Positions 38,660 to 50,939 of a DNA stretch of 64,000 bases are shown in pieces (within the stretch, counting starts at the first letter, position 1; each line of letters begins with the position of its first letter). The notes beneath the pieces are model-generated. The model had not been told where the DNA came from, did no database searches, and worked only from the letters and a program-made list of their open reading frames with translations. The position numbers and the translations under genes were made by a program. This stretch comes from Sipunculus nudus (taxonomy: Eukaryota > Annelida > Sipuncula > Golfingiida > Sipunculidae), in the NCBI GenBank assembly GCA_026874595.1, contig CM049313.1:76436659-76500658 (forward strand). The letters are read 5' to 3'.

Positions 38660-38940
38660 CCTGGTGTTACCCGAGCCCGGTGTCTACCTCACATGCAGAT
38701 CTTGGGTGTGTAATCATCCCCATTGCTGGGTCATAACACTGAGGAACCCCCCCCCCCCCCCCCCCCGACACACTTGTTTGTGAGTGATACATGGCTGTAA
38801 GGCACAGCCTTCCCATTAAGCCTGCAGAGCAGCCACCATGAGTGGGGGACAACAGTGAAAATCTCACTGCTTCTTGGTTGAGATTTGAACTCACAACTTC
38901 CCGGCTCTGTGTCCTGTGCTTCTACCCCTGGACCAAAGAA
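38660..38940 (-). mobile_element. tRNA-derived SINE copy
   Basis: On the minus strand the head reads CCAGGGGTAGAAGCACAGG (A-box like), with GTGAGTTCAAATCTC about 30-40 nt later (B-box like), then an unrelated body and a 20-nt homopolymer (C run at 38747-38766 on the plus strand). Family not identified. Confidence 0.5.
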
Positions 38941-39089
38941 GCTGGTGAAGAGTTTCGAGACTTAATCAATGAGTAAACATACCGGATGCCACTATCTGAA
39001 CAGATAATGCTTATGCTATAATGTTTTCTTATTTTTTCTATAAACTTATATATTTTACATAGCTTGTACAAACAGTTATTAAAACTTAT

Positions 39090-39290
39090 CGTGGCAGTCT
39101 CCACTGGTAAGGTATGGAGTTCAGTACAGTCTGTAAAAGTGGTGGAAACCAGAGCCCAAAGAAAAACTACAACCTTGGACAGGCAGCTAATACATACTCT
39201 CATAGCTACACTTTGGATGAAACATGATTCACAAGCATTGAGCACTGAGAGTATAACCTCTCAACCATCCAGGTCCACACGGACGCTGTA
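39090..39290 (-). mobile_element. Degenerate SINE copy next to an SH3-exon donor
   Basis: The plus-strand words GTGGTGGAAACCAGAGCCCA, CTTGGACAGGCAGCTAATAC and CTCTCATAGC match, with divergence, the SINE at 48300-48473. Its head lies ~40 nt inside the intron from the 39325 exon end. Confidence 0.45.
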
Positions 39291-39324
39291 ACTGTTACTG
39301 CTCCAGTCACCCTGGGCTACTCAC

Positions 39325-39497
39325 CTTCCTGCACAATTTCGATGACATCACTAGCATTAAACGACAGCTCGTCAGTATCCTGCGCATCATAAGCATACAG
39401 ACATCTGCATTTGGGTAATTCTGGCTTCTTTGGTTTTGCGGCAGGACGTGGTCGTCCACCAGCAGGGGCTGGTTTGTGCGTGCTTCTTCGCTGCTTC
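39325..39497 (-). CDS. myo1e/f-like: Myosin I exon, TH2 linker and first half of SH3
   Basis: A 173-nt exon encoding [32 protein letters not shown] and [25 protein letters not shown]. The ALYxYxA-type RT-loop start and acidic DTDELSF loop identify the SH3. Acceptor GTTTCAG, donor GTGAGT. Confidence 0.96.
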
Positions 39498-41527
39498 CTG
39501 AAACACAAAGAGAGTTTCTTTCTGCAATGCTTGGTGGGACATTAAAACTACAGAGGATGTTTTTTCCAAAGGGAGCTAGGCATCCCAGGTTAATGTTAAG
39601 AGGAAAACTTAATAAGAACTAATGAGAGAACTGATTTTCTGACAGCCGTTAAAGCTAATGTTTCAACTGCAACAGCACTCACTCATTTTCATGTAAAAGA
39701 ATATCTACAATTTTAACAACAAAAGGTACTCAATATACTTCAAGAATACCTATAATTTTTACAGTAAAATGCTGTTATTAACTTTCAAAAGTAGGAAAAT
39801 CTACATATTCTTCTGCAAAAAGCACTCACCAATTTGCAAGAATATCTAAAATTCAACTGTAATAAGCATTTAATCATTTTAAAATGCAAAATTTCCAAAT
39901 ATTTGCATTTACTATTTAAAAGGTATAATAGTAATTTAAAGAGTCACAGTCATTTTCACCTCAGGTAGATTTTGTGTATTGTAAATCCTGCTACCACCAG
40001 AGGGCAGTTCAGTATAAGAATAAAAAAACAAAATTATAGCAATGATAATTTTACAAAGTATTCCAGTACATCACACATTATGGACTTAACACTGCAAAAC
40101 AAAGAAAGGAAGACTTGATGTACTACAGTTATATGGAACTTGTCCAAAATTACTTCTGAGGAAATCATAAAAAGAATGACTCCTCATTTCATATCTCTGG
40201 TCAAACCAGATAAATCAACTCTGTTGTAAAAATACATACTGGTAGCCATTTATTTTTTATTATTTGCAGTAATTATGTCACTGTAAAACAGAAACGTCAG
40301 AAGAAAAAAAATACTGTGGTTGCCTTTATATCGGTGGGTCTGAATTTTTGTGGTTTTTGTATTTTTAAAAGTTTCACGGGGTTCCTTTTACGCGCTCTAT
40401 CACTTGTCTAGTAATATATTTTATTTTTCAAATATGCAACTGTGAACTGCAATGACCAAATTATTTCATATACCGCTTATTCCACTATTATCTAGGTCCA
40501 TTATTTCTCTGTCCGGACACAGCATGTTCGAACAGTTTCAGATGGCTGAGCCGACACGTGCGGGAAGCATTGACCCCGCTTGCTGTAATTAGTTCAGAGC
40601 CAAGGCTCATTCAAAACAACTCATTTTCAACTGTTCTACGGTAATTTGGCCACAAAATTAACTGTGACCTTTTAAATATATTCAAAATTTTATGTCATCT
40701 CTGGCCAATCAAACATTGATTTCGTCATGATTTCGGTAGTGACAGAATAAGTCCGTTATACAGTTACAAGGTGGCGCAACCCCTGCGGCTACGTTCACTC
40801 CTTTAGTGGCAGAATTTATTCATTAACAAGAACTATTTACGGCACAATGTGAAGGAGCAGAAGCTGGTCATCTGGTACACATACACGTGAATTTTCAATA
40901 TTATAATGCTCGGCCGGCATTGACACTTGAAGGGGGGGGGCAGGAAATCTGCCAGACCCGCCCGCTGGGTCAGCACATCCCTGCAAAGTGTCACTGTTTT
41001 TGCATCTAAGCCAACTGATATTATGTTAAATAGGCCCTGTAATTCTCCTTGAATAACTTTAAGTAAATGAATCAGGCTCGATGAACATCACTGTGCAGCT
41101 GAAGATAAATCTTTAGTGTCACCAACAATTGGCAGCTTCTGAAATTAACAATAATGGCCTGGTATATATTATATGCATTCAAAACTGCGTGTTTCAATTT
41201 TGCGGTCAGGGAGCGACAGTATATATCGTGAATTTGAAACCACTGCAAATAAGAAGACAACCACAGTATGTCGACGATGATGTACTATATATGATGTACT
41301 ATATCTTTTCTGTCTTTCATTAACGTTGGAAAGATGAGTCCCTTTTAAAGGGCTATTCCACATAAAGACAATAAATCTACAACACTCACTAGTCAAACAT
41401 AAAACACAGGAAACAGTCAAAATATGCCTTGCGAAATAAAAATGCATGCAAAAAGGACACCAACCACAGTGAGACCTGTTTGGTAAAAAACAGGTTGAAG
41501 ACCACAACCTAATTGCATCACTTATAA

Positions 41528-41877
41528 GGCCAAATAAAAATAAGATTTGGTTTTCAGGCACTTTTTCAGAAATCAATGCAGGCGGATGTTTTTTTATTTT
41601 TAATTTTTTTTGTATGTTTCGATATAAATGTCAAATTTAATTATATGGTAAAAGCATGAAATTAACAGATTTCTTTAGCAAAACAATTAAAAGCCCTACA
41701 TAAAAAAGGAAATTTTATCAAAATTGTATGATTTTGTCTTCTTTAAAGAAATGTTTGAGCAGCTCGGGCTCAAAGTTGAAAAGTTTCTATTTAAAATCAA
41801 AATAAAAATTTTTGATGCAGGGGTTTAAAACGGATATGGGCTGTGCCTGAGAACCATGCCTTTTATTTTTGCTGGCC
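41528..41877. mobile_element. Harbinger-like MITE, second copy, inverted
   Basis: It begins GGCCAAATAAAAATAAG...TTTTCAGGCAC and ends GTGCCTGAGAACCATGCC... GGCC. Its interior is the reverse complement of the 12958-13292 copy (TTTCAGAAATCAATGC near the left). TAA is present on the left flank only, so the duplication is decayed. Confidence 0.7.
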
Positions 41878-42464
41878 GAATGTGTACCCGTGATTAGTTT
41901 ATCTTAATTGGCTGCTGGCCTTTTTCACAGGTTTCACTGTACCTGGCTTACTTTATCTATTTCTGATATCTATAACACTGAAGCAAAAGTTCATGCATTC
42001 CCCCACCCTAAAGTTATGGAAACTATGCTGTTTTTTAAAAGTTATCATAAGAAATTATGTAGACCACGGAACATAGACAGACAATGGGACTGAAAACAAT
42101 AGACATAATCAGTATAGTCATGTCCTTGCACTGATACACCCGCAATATTTAATCATATAATGTAAAAAAAGTTACAATATTGTCTCTCAGCTCAAAATAA
42201 GGCATTTACAGTGAAACATTTCTCGCTGAAAACAAGCTAAATGGCTCCTAATTGGCTGATTGTTTAGAAACAAGTTTTCTTTATGATTCAGAAATAAATG
42301 TTATGAGAAGAGTTCAGCTATCTTTAAAAAAACAAGAAAGGATATTGCTTGGAACCTAAACTATAATACATGTCTTTAAGTTATATTGGGCATCAAATCA
42401 TAAGAGATTGTTAAAAAAGACACGGTTGGTATCACTACAGCTCTACCCATCACCTTCACCATAC

Positions 42465-43020
42465 ACAACTAGATTTTCTTGGCACCACAGGTGCCATAGT
42501 ATCCTAAGAAAATTAATCCCCCCCCCCCCCCCTTAAGAATATGCCCCCATCTTCAGCAGCATATACTGACACTTGGTATCCACCATGGTTTCTTCCATCT
42601 TTCAACTTGAGAAACAATATTTTTCACCAAATATATGAATATTCAAGGTCCAGCCCACTTTCATGGGAAAGGTCATGACCCCTATTTAAATAGATATCAT
42701 CCCATAACCCATGTCTATGTATATGTATAGTATGAAAGATACCTGTCCATTAGTTTTTGACTTATTATGCTCACAGTGCTGTCAAGTGGCAATGATATTA
42801 GACAGCACAAAAACAAGAAAAGGATAATAGGTCGCACCACAAATTTCTGGTCACATGACAAAACTATCTAAAATCTTAGGTCAACTTGATTTTTTGCTCA
42901 TTCCATGCAAAGATTTCTTGAGATATTCAGGAATTTTTGTGATTTTCTCCCAAAATGGTATATTCAAGGTCAAGGTCACTCTCAAGTCAAAGTATCCTGA
43001 CTGTCTGGGGATACAACATA
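42465..43020 (+). mobile_element. R4 element, ~0.55-kb copy
   Basis: It starts TAGATTTTCTTGGCACCACA with the palindrome GGCACCACAGGTGCC, followed by TAGTATCC and a 15-nt C run (42518-42532). It ends with GTCTGGGGATAC. Its internal words (ATCATCCCATAACCCATGTC, GTCCATTAGTTTTTGACTTA) are shared with the 61-64 kb region. Confidence 0.6.
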
Positions 43021-43659
43021 TAATGCTGGTTTTTGTTGCACCTAGGCACACTTAAAGTAGACACACACAGGTGTCACCATAAAGTCAAACAAACTGAAGC
43101 TACATAGACAGGTCTGGTGCTGATTAATTTCTATTGGGTTTAAGGGAAACTGGATACACTTAACATTCAACAGTCACTGATACTGGTAAGGATAATAATG
43201 TAATCCATGTTGTCTAATATATCATAAAGTCTTTTCTCTAATTTACCCAGTTTTTGTTGCCAAATAACTGCACAATATGATGTCATATGAGACTCGATGT
43301 TTATTTATCTTATATCATTACCTGTAAATGTGCATGTATTTTTCATTAAAAAAAAAAACACTGATAAAATTAAATAAGACCTGCTCACCACTACCAAGTA
43401 CTATAAAATAAGCTATGAGCACATGGACATTGCTCCAATTAAGTTACCTTTCACCCTGTCTGCAAAAGCATATATATGATCAATATATATTCCACAAAGA
43501 ATCATGTCAAAATTGAATATAACTGGGAAACACAAAATGATATCAAACCCTAAAAGAAGCTATGTTTCTCTCTCATACCATGTGTTGCCTAAAAGCCTCT
43601 ATACCTATATTTGAAAAGTTTGAAAAAGGCCATAAATCAAATGAAATTGTAAGATATTA

Positions 43660-43850
43660 TTAGCTTCTGTGCATGGAAATAATATGATGTCATTAGTATC
43701 TGCGCATGGAAATTATATGATGTCATTAGTATCTGTGCATGGAAATTATATGATGTCATTAGTATCTGTGCATGGAAATTATATGATGTCATTAGTATCT
43801 GTGCAAGTCCATCATGTTGTGCATGGAAATTATATGATGCAATTAGCTTT
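43660..43850 (+). repeat. 33-bp minisatellite, about six copies
   Basis: Units of CATGGAAATTATATGATGTC plus ATTAGTATCTGTG repeat with few changes. One unit is interrupted near 43805. Because 33 is a multiple of three, repeated peptides appear in translation on both strands, but this is intronic. Confidence 0.9.
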
Positions 43851-44262
43851 CCCGCATACATCAAATGATAGTATGTGACAATTTTACTGTATTTTTAAAC
43901 ACAAGAGAAAGTGATGTTAAAATTATACTAAACATTTACACCTTAAAAGTTAAATGTTAGAGAAAGTACCAATGGAACAAGATGCAAAAGCAGAGAGGGG
44001 CATAATGATAGTGTTTGTTCAAATGGCTAGTTTGTGTATTTGTGTGTGCATACTCTGTGTGTGAGTGAACAATGCAAGTTTCCTAAAACCGTTATCCCAT
44101 AGTATTTGTATGCACCTTAATACTGATCCATCTGAAGACCTTTATCAATCCCCTCATGTCTTTGTGTGTCTTATCCCATAATCTACTTAGGTTACAAGTG
44201 GACCTCACATCTTACCCTGAACACCTCTATCAATCAGCTGATCATGTTTATGTGTGCCTTAC

Positions 44263-44425
44263 CCTGCCATGCCAGCATCGGGCGTCTTCAGGAAGTCCAC
44301 GTTCTGTAGACCCATAGCCTTGGCTAGTCTCTGCGCTCCTTCCCTTGGTAGGGATGGTGTGTTGTCTCGTGATAATGAACTAGATTTGCTATACTTCCTT
44401 TGTCTTTGTTGTTGCCTTGAGGGGG
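44263..44425 (-). CDS. myo1e/f-like: Myosin I exon, TH2
   Basis: A 163-nt exon encoding a Gln/Arg/Ser-rich stretch (PSRQQQRQRKYSKSSSLSRD) and then GAQRLAKAMGLQ, VDFLKTPDAGMAG. The last motif is the conserved element just before the PPAGGRP linker in Myo1e. Donor GTAAGG, acceptor CTTCAG. Confidence 0.92.
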
Positions 44426-45079
44426 CTGAAGACATATAATGCCAGATATTTTATAATAAATATTAATCTCAAATACTACATAAAACAAGTAAATTCATGG
44501 AATTTATGTCCTCTGCTTCTTCCTCTTGTGGGCCTTCTCAATGATTTAGTTTTTATTTTCCCTTCAAGATGTCTCCACATGTCATAGTGCCTATGTTTTA
44601 GTTTTCATTGTCCCCTGAAGATGTCTCAAAAAGTCACAATTTTGTTATGAATAGGGAACATGAGGGAATTTTTTGTTTTGGGGCTGGTGATAATAAATTT
44701 TCAGAGAGACATTCAAAATTAATCCCAACCAAGGTATGCATTAAAAGCAATCACTGACCCAGATTTGAATGAAATTGGATAATATTTAGAAAATAACACA
44801 CAGAAACTAAAACCTGATAGACAGACAGACAGAAAGAGCGACAGAAAGACAGACAAACCCAAAATCAATGACCCCAAGTCTAAAGAAGTGGGAGACAACA
44901 AAATATTTGTGGAAAGATATTGACAATGGACCCACAGTAAGATTTCTATAAATTTAAAACTTACCAATAGATGAATAAAATGAGAAATAAAATACATTCA
45001 AATATATATGATGAAATATTTTACATCCGTACTTATTAGGTGTTAAGTTACACTATTCTAAGTCAGTATCAGAACATAC
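44426..45079 (-). other. Myosin intron
   Basis: A 0.65-kb intron with an (ACAG)n-like run at 44817-44860. Nothing else seen. Confidence 0.5.
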
Positions 45080-45232
45080 CTGGCTGACTGTAGGTAACTT
45101 GTGAAGGTGGGGGTGGGGCAGCTCTAGAAGGCGCCCTGGTTCTCCCACCAGCAGGTACTCCGTTCTGGCGTCTACCATAATTTTGCTGCGCATTATAGTT
45201 ATGCGTGTTAGATGTGTCTCTTCTGCCAGGTC
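45080..45232 (-). CDS. myo1e/f-like: Myosin I exon, TH2 proline-rich tail
   Basis: A 153-nt exon encoding PGRRDTSNTHNYNAQQNYGR and then RTRAPSRAAPPPPSQVTYSQ. The RAAPPPP motif, following an RRNT-like start, corresponds to Myo1e TH2. Low-complexity, presumably disordered, basic and proline rich. Donor GTATGT, acceptor CTTCAG. Confidence 0.92.
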
Positions 45233-45764
45233 CTGAAGTATAAATATGCACATTCATATAAAGATATATATATATATATATTTATAACCTAAATTAATAC
45301 TGGAACTCTTGCAAACTACCTTCACTGGCTCTCCATGCTGGCTAAGATTGAGAGGAAATAAAATCCACTTAGTGCAAAAACATAATTCCACCATAATTTT
45401 TCATATTTGGTCATTTAAAAAAAAAAAGAAATAACTTTGAATCCCTAAACATAAACATAAAATTAATTTTCAAAACATGACAAAATTATGGTCATCCTTC
45501 CAAGACAACTGACAAGTAACAGCAACATTTAGCAAACCAAAGGCCTGGTAAGCATTCAACAAATGTGCAGGTTTATTTTTCCTGCTGTTAAAAAGTTAAA
45601 TGAGTGGCAAAAATCCCATGACAGGTATTAAAACAATGAAATTTCAGACTGTTTAGGCCTTGATTTTATGTTCTAAAATCTGTGACTCTGAAATATTTTG
45701 AAGGACCAGCAGAAACCCTGTACCAGAGTGTAATCAATAAACGTGACTACAACTGATCACCTAC

Positions 45765-45913
45765 GTGAGTCTCGTGGCAGTCCCTGTCCGATGCTGATAG
45801 TCAGAGTTTTACCGGACGCCTTGAGCTGTGGTTTGTCACCGACACCCTGGGCTGCCTGTATGGTCCGAGTTCCTCCACCTCCCCAGCCTTCCTTTTTCAC
45901 AACAAACTCTATG
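45765..45913 (-). CDS. myo1e/f-like: Myosin I exon, end of TH1
   Basis: A 149-nt exon encoding IEFVVKKEGWGGGGTRTIQ, a short variable stretch, and LTISIGQGLPRDS. GWGGGG and the IG-GLP motif mark the TH1/TH2 border of Myo1e. Donor GTAGGT, acceptor TTGTAG. Confidence 0.94.
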
Positions 45914-47236
45914 CTACAATGATCATCAAATCCTAGTCACTATGGGTCATTCAACTAGAATGAGTTTGTTTTTGTCAACAGATACAGGTCTCCTCTCAAT
46001 ATGGTCACTAAGTTTGAGGGCAAAAATATGGACAACTTCAACAGTTGGGTGTTCACAAAAATCCTAGATTTCTGAAGATTTGATCATGAAGATGAAGGTC
46101 AAGGTCAACAGTTTTTCGAACTCAAATTTCTTGAAAATATATATTGAGTGGTTCAAAAGTTACAGCATTCCCAAATTATTTCTATTTCTACTTATTTGAT
46201 CTGGAAACTAAAGGTCAAGGTCACAAGTTTTCCGTCCTGTTCCAGAACTTGGTTGAAACATAATGTGTACCAATTTAGGGAAAATATTTTATGCATGAAC
46301 AAATGTTATCACATTCACAAGAAATCATAGCAACAACTAGCAAAGATTGCACAGATTTGATCTTGAAGATCCAGGTCAAGGTCACCAGTTTTTTAACTAA
46401 TCTGAGAACTTGGTTGAAACAACTTGGGTATCAAATTTGAGGATATATGTGATAATCGGAATTTATGGAGTTCAAAAAAATTATATTTTGGCTTATTTGA
46501 ATTTGAAGGTGGAAGTCAAGGTCACTTGTTTACAAATATGTCAGAGATATCTGTATAAAAATTGAAAGTAAAAGAAAAATATTGAGTGGTTCAAAAGTTA
46601 TTGTGTTCAAAGAAATGACACATAACGATTATGGACGTCCACTATGACAGACCAAACATTATTTGACTCCCCCCCCCCCCCCCCCCCAGGAAGGGAGACT
46701 GAACTCTGCATCTTATGTACTCAAAATGTTTCAGAAGTCAAATTAATGGAATAGCTGTAAGAAAAGATTTTATTCTCAATTTCTTCCTTATTTATGCCCA
46801 CAATGTGCCCTCTATCTGTGTTCATAATTGGTAACTTGATTTCTATGATTCTCAGAAATCAATTTTAATTGTGTCTTAACAGGGTAAACACGGAACATCT
46901 TTGTTTATAATGACAATGCTAGTTTCACCAGAATTTACTATTAGAAAATAGAAGGCATCACCAGAAATTAGTATTTAATACAGTCCAAAGATGGCAGCAC
47001 CAGCTATTAGTACTCATTTCTGTCAACAGATGGCAGCCTGCATGGAGTCTGGTGCTCATGACAGCTTATTTTGCCTGTCAAGTATTTTCCTGTGTTCATC
47101 CCCATTCAAAACATACAGATATTAACCTTATCTTTCCTTGTAATCTTTAATTGAAACTGTATTGATTATGAGCTGAATTTATATACAGCACTAATGGAAT
47201 ATAAAATAAAAGAAGGACAAACTTTTGGAGACTTAC
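45914..47236 (-). other. Myosin intron with GGTCAAGGTCA repeats and poly-C
   Basis: From ~46070 to 46610 diverged units of roughly 115-160 bp repeat the word GGTCAAGGTCA (near 46097, 46211, 46372 and, as AGTCAAGGTCA, 46512). A 19-nt C run lies at 46669-46687. Confidence 0.5.
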
Positions 47237-47386
47237 TTGTTAGCAAAGTCAATACGGAGCTGCTGTTTTGTCTTCTCCTTGTATTTCCTGCTGAGCGTTG
47301 TGAAGAACTCTGTTTTGAATGATGACTCCAGCAGGCTCCCGTAGTCATTGTGTACATGAAGCACAAAAAAATCATCCTGTCTCGTC
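47237..47386 (-). CDS. myo1e/f-like: Myosin I exon, TH1
   Basis: A 150-nt exon encoding RQDDFFVLHVHNDYGSLLES and SFKTEFFTTLSRKYKEKTKQ, equivalent to the RQDD...SLLESVFKTEF segment of vertebrate Myo1e TH1. Acceptor CTTGCAG, donor GTAAGT. Confidence 0.95.
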
Positions 47387-47923
47387 CTGCAAGGAAAGGA
47401 TATAAACACATGCATGACATTTTATTTCTGCATTTTAAATTTCCATATAACGTTCATAATTACAATAAATTCAACTGTTTTTAATTATACCTCCAACTGG
47501 ATTTAAATAAAGAACAATTTATCTGGTATTTCAGGTCTGTTAAATAACTCTTTTAAGTTTGTATCACATTAAGATTTGTTTTATGCACAAAAAATAATAC
47601 TTTTCTTCTTTCAAAAACAATAAATCTATTAAGTTATAATTTTCTTTTTTTTTCTTTACTATGTTCCATCCATCAAGAGTAAAACACAGATCTGTAAGGA
47701 CATGTGTCCCCTGGTTGACACTATTGTAATAAACCAGAAAAATGCTGTATAATAGTAACACATAATATATGTTTCTACTAATATGTTGCATGAAAATGTT
47801 AACATTGAACATCATAATCACTTAAAACATGAAAATCACCAAATACAACTAAAACTATAAAATGTACAGTAACAATCCTGAAGTAGTGAAACAATAAGGA
47901 AACCACAATCAAGACTAACTTAC

Positions 47924-48009
47924 GTCGCTGAAAGGTGAGAAATTCCTTCCAGATCTATCTTCCTCTTGATGACCTCTAGCACTTGACCTTTCTGTGGTCC
48001 CTTCTTGAC
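47924..48009 (-). CDS. myo1e/f-like: Myosin I exon, TH1
   Basis: An 86-nt exon starting in phase 0 after acceptor CTGTAG; donor GTAAGT. It encodes VKKGPQKGQVLEVIKRKIDL then EGISHLSA, the KGQV...KRKV block of myosin I TH1, and leaves two bases of a Thr codon. Confidence 0.94.
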
Positions 48010-48299
48010 CTACAGGTAACAAAATCAGCCATTATAATCAAATAAACCTTTACTGGCAATAAAGTAAAACACACCAATCTTTACAGTTAATACAGATTAA
48101 ACTTGTAAATCTCTACATGTAACACAGGAAAATTAATTTCTGCAGATGTAAAATGCATTTGGCATGAGTGTGTACATGTTACACATTTTTAAAACATTTG
48201 ATCAATTTCTTTTCAATGTGGCAACTGATTGATGCTATATTCTTTATTTATTTTACATGAACTGTACAACTAGCTATAATAATTGATACTAGGCACTCT

Positions 48300-48473
48300 C
48301 CAGGGCTCAGATGGTGACATTCAGTAGTCCATAGTGGTGGATGAAACCGGAGAACCCTGAGAAAACCACTGACCCTGGACGGGCAACTAAACCTACTCTC
48401 ACGGCATTTGCGAGGATAGAACCCAGGTCGCCTGGGAGAGACCCAAGCATTTTACCACTCCACTGTCCAGGCT
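48300..48473 (-). mobile_element. tRNA-derived SINE adjacent to a myosin splice donor
   Basis: On the minus strand it starts CCTGGACAGTGGAGTGGTAA with AATGCTTGGG (A-box region), then GGGTTCTATCC (B box), then a body with CGTCCAGGGTCAGTGG. The head is only ~10 nt from the GTAAGT donor of the 60-nt TH1 exon. Confidence 0.6.
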
Positions 48474-48482
48474 GATACTTAC

Positions 48483-48542
48483 TACTTCTCTGCCAATCAG
48501 GTACAAGGACTTCCCTGTCAGCAGCAGATCTCGTTTTGCACT
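48483..48542 (-). CDS. myo1e/f-like: Myosin I exon, TH1, 60 nt
   Basis: A small exon of exactly 20 codons, phase 0 at both ends, with acceptor TTTACAG and donor GTAAGT. It encodes SAKRDLLLTGKSLYLIGREV, matching the RDLLLTPKCLYLIGRE segment of Myo1e. Because it is symmetric, skipping would keep the frame but remove a core TH1 strand. Confidence 0.94.
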
Positions 48543-50939
48543 CTGTAAAGACATAGAAATTATTTATATTTATTGGAATGGTGTCAAGGCTAATGAAAAA
48601 AAACATAATCGCACTGTCATCATTGGGTGCAAAGGTTCTAGGCTGGTGTGTAACTGTCTGTATGTGGTGACTGGGTGTTCCAGTCCTAATCATGGAGTTG
48701 ATGCTGCTGCTCTGCTGATTCCTTCGACTTCTTGTCTTGTCCTTAGTATCAGGTGGTCTTGAGCTAAGCAGGGAACGTGTCTTGGATACCTTTGTGCTGG
48801 GCTTGAAGTGGCATCAACAACTTTGTATTCACAGACATCACATCATCTTCTCATAATTATATGTAGGGGCCAATACTGGGAATCTAACTTTTTTATCTTT
48901 GGTTTTGACTAAGGAGCTCATGTGGACCTCAGCCTGCTGACTTACTTTTTTGTTCATTTGTTCATTCATTTTGAAATGGTGTTAAAGTATGAACAGAGAT
49001 ATATAAGTGCTGCAGAGGTAGTGATCCCCCTAGGATTTGAAAAATATTCTCCACTTTTTTCTGAAGAAAGTAACAACAGCCAGACATTCTTCACAAGATA
49101 CCCTTTTTATTTCGCCTGCGTCACACAGTTCAGCTTTAATACTTATGGAATAACACTGAATAGCTGATGTATGTCATTTAAATAATACAAATTAAAAGAA
49201 TTTACTCAGTTTCATGCAGCAGTCTAATTACTGCGTATGCGTGCCCGCTGCGTACACCATGCGCTGGTGATTTCGTCTTGGAAACCCTGCTGATACAAAG
49301 CCGGCCCAAGTAAAACATGGGCCAGGCAAACCTTGCATACAAGACATCAAAGCTGACCCATGTACCAATAAAATACATGTTTGTGGCCTGGTTCTTTAGA
49401 GAACTGTTGGAATATCACATCTGGAATATTTTTTTAATCGTGTTTCTTTTTCATTAACCTGTCAATGCAATCCGCTAAGCTTATTGGGTCAGATTAGAGT
49501 AAGGTACTAATCTATTCATATCTCGGACATCCAATCATTTGATGACAATGTATGTCAATTAAGGCAGGCTCAGTTGCACAATAACATATCCAACAAAGCT
49601 GATTGGCTAAATGTTTAGAAAGATCTCAGCCATGATACATGTGCAATAAATGAGAGAAGCGAAGGGAGAAGGGAAAGAAGCGACGGAACACAAATGTCTG
49701 ATCTGGCAATATTTTATTTCAACCGTCTGTGGAATACTCTCGCCAAAGTGACGACTGCAAGTAATTTTCATGTCGTGACGAGCAACAGCGGGAACACTGC
49801 AGAGACATTTATAAGGAAAACAAGTAGAAATCAGCCTGTCAATATTCATTGGTAAATATAGATATGGCTAGTTGAAAAACAGAAAAGATAATAATAAAAA
49901 TAAAGATAGATGTGAATAAAAGACTAAAATAATGTCTTAGAGTGATTGAAAAACAATTTCCCATGAACTTCACCAATACAGGAACAAAAAGCAGAATAAC
50001 ATCTGCCTGAATGTTAAATGATGAGCAAGCAAAAGTAATCATTTTACATTATTATTGTTAGACAAAGTTCTTGTTCTTGAGTTTTCATATTTTCAATGTA
50101 TTTTCATGAAACAAAAATCTTGCATGGTTTTCATAATTTGCTCACTTCCTTTCCAATTAAAACCTTACTTCAATTATTTTTATTCAGCCTCCCCCCCCCC
50201 CCCCTCAACTTAGTACTGACCTTTGATACTGACCTCTGAATCAGAAAATTTTTTCTTTGTTTACCTGGTCCCTTTGTCATTTAATTATGGCCTCTGTTAA
50301 TTTTACCCAACCCCTTTCTTATTCCTAGTTAACCTTTGCTACTTTTACCTGGTCCCTTTTGCACAGCAGTCAGTGATCTGCCAATCCACCTAAACACTAT
50401 ATACTTAAGAAGTATTTCCTTGGATGGTTTTGATGTTCATGTTGTAAAAAAAAACATAAACAAATCATTTCAAATTATGTCTCTCATGCTCATACTAAGA
50501 ATTAAACAATATAATTTTTAAGAAATTAATTTAAAAACATTTTATTTATAATACACCCCTTTTTTAAATATTCCTTCTTATTTGGTTTGGAAGGACAAAC
50601 ACCAAACTTTTATCTTGTAATGATTTCCACTATAAATCATAAAACAAACAAAATTAAGGGTGGTAATATTAACCTAGACACCAATAAAAACTTGCAATGA
50701 CCCTGTCACCACAACAGTCAGATCTCTGAAATATTCACCACCACCTCCCTTTATCCTATGCTAACCCTTCATGTTCTAGCTCCCCTTCATCATGGATTTA
50801 TTTAATCTGCCATTTATATGACCCCTTTATTACAAAAAAAATACAAAATTTTTGACAAATGTATACTTTCAACTATAAGATTGACCAAGAACCCTGAATT
50901 ATTAAAGCATGATCCATCAAAATGCTATAAGAAATCCTA

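Larger units (their letters stand above)
39498..44262 (-). other. Myosin intron with MITE, R4 element, minisatellite and CpG-rich patch
   Basis: A 4.8-kb intron between the TH2 and SH3 exons. Besides the separately listed items it has a CpG-rich segment at about 40320-41000. No additional exon is recognised. Confidence 0.6.

Noticed and set aside
38866-38940. tRNA gene
   Set aside because: A-box and B-box-like words are present, but the cloverleaf is not convincing and a SINE body and homopolymer tail follow.
41169-41576. 135-codon minus-strand open frame in a myosin intron
   Set aside because: It overlaps the end of the MITE and has no recognisable motif; flanking myosin exons already join in phase without it.
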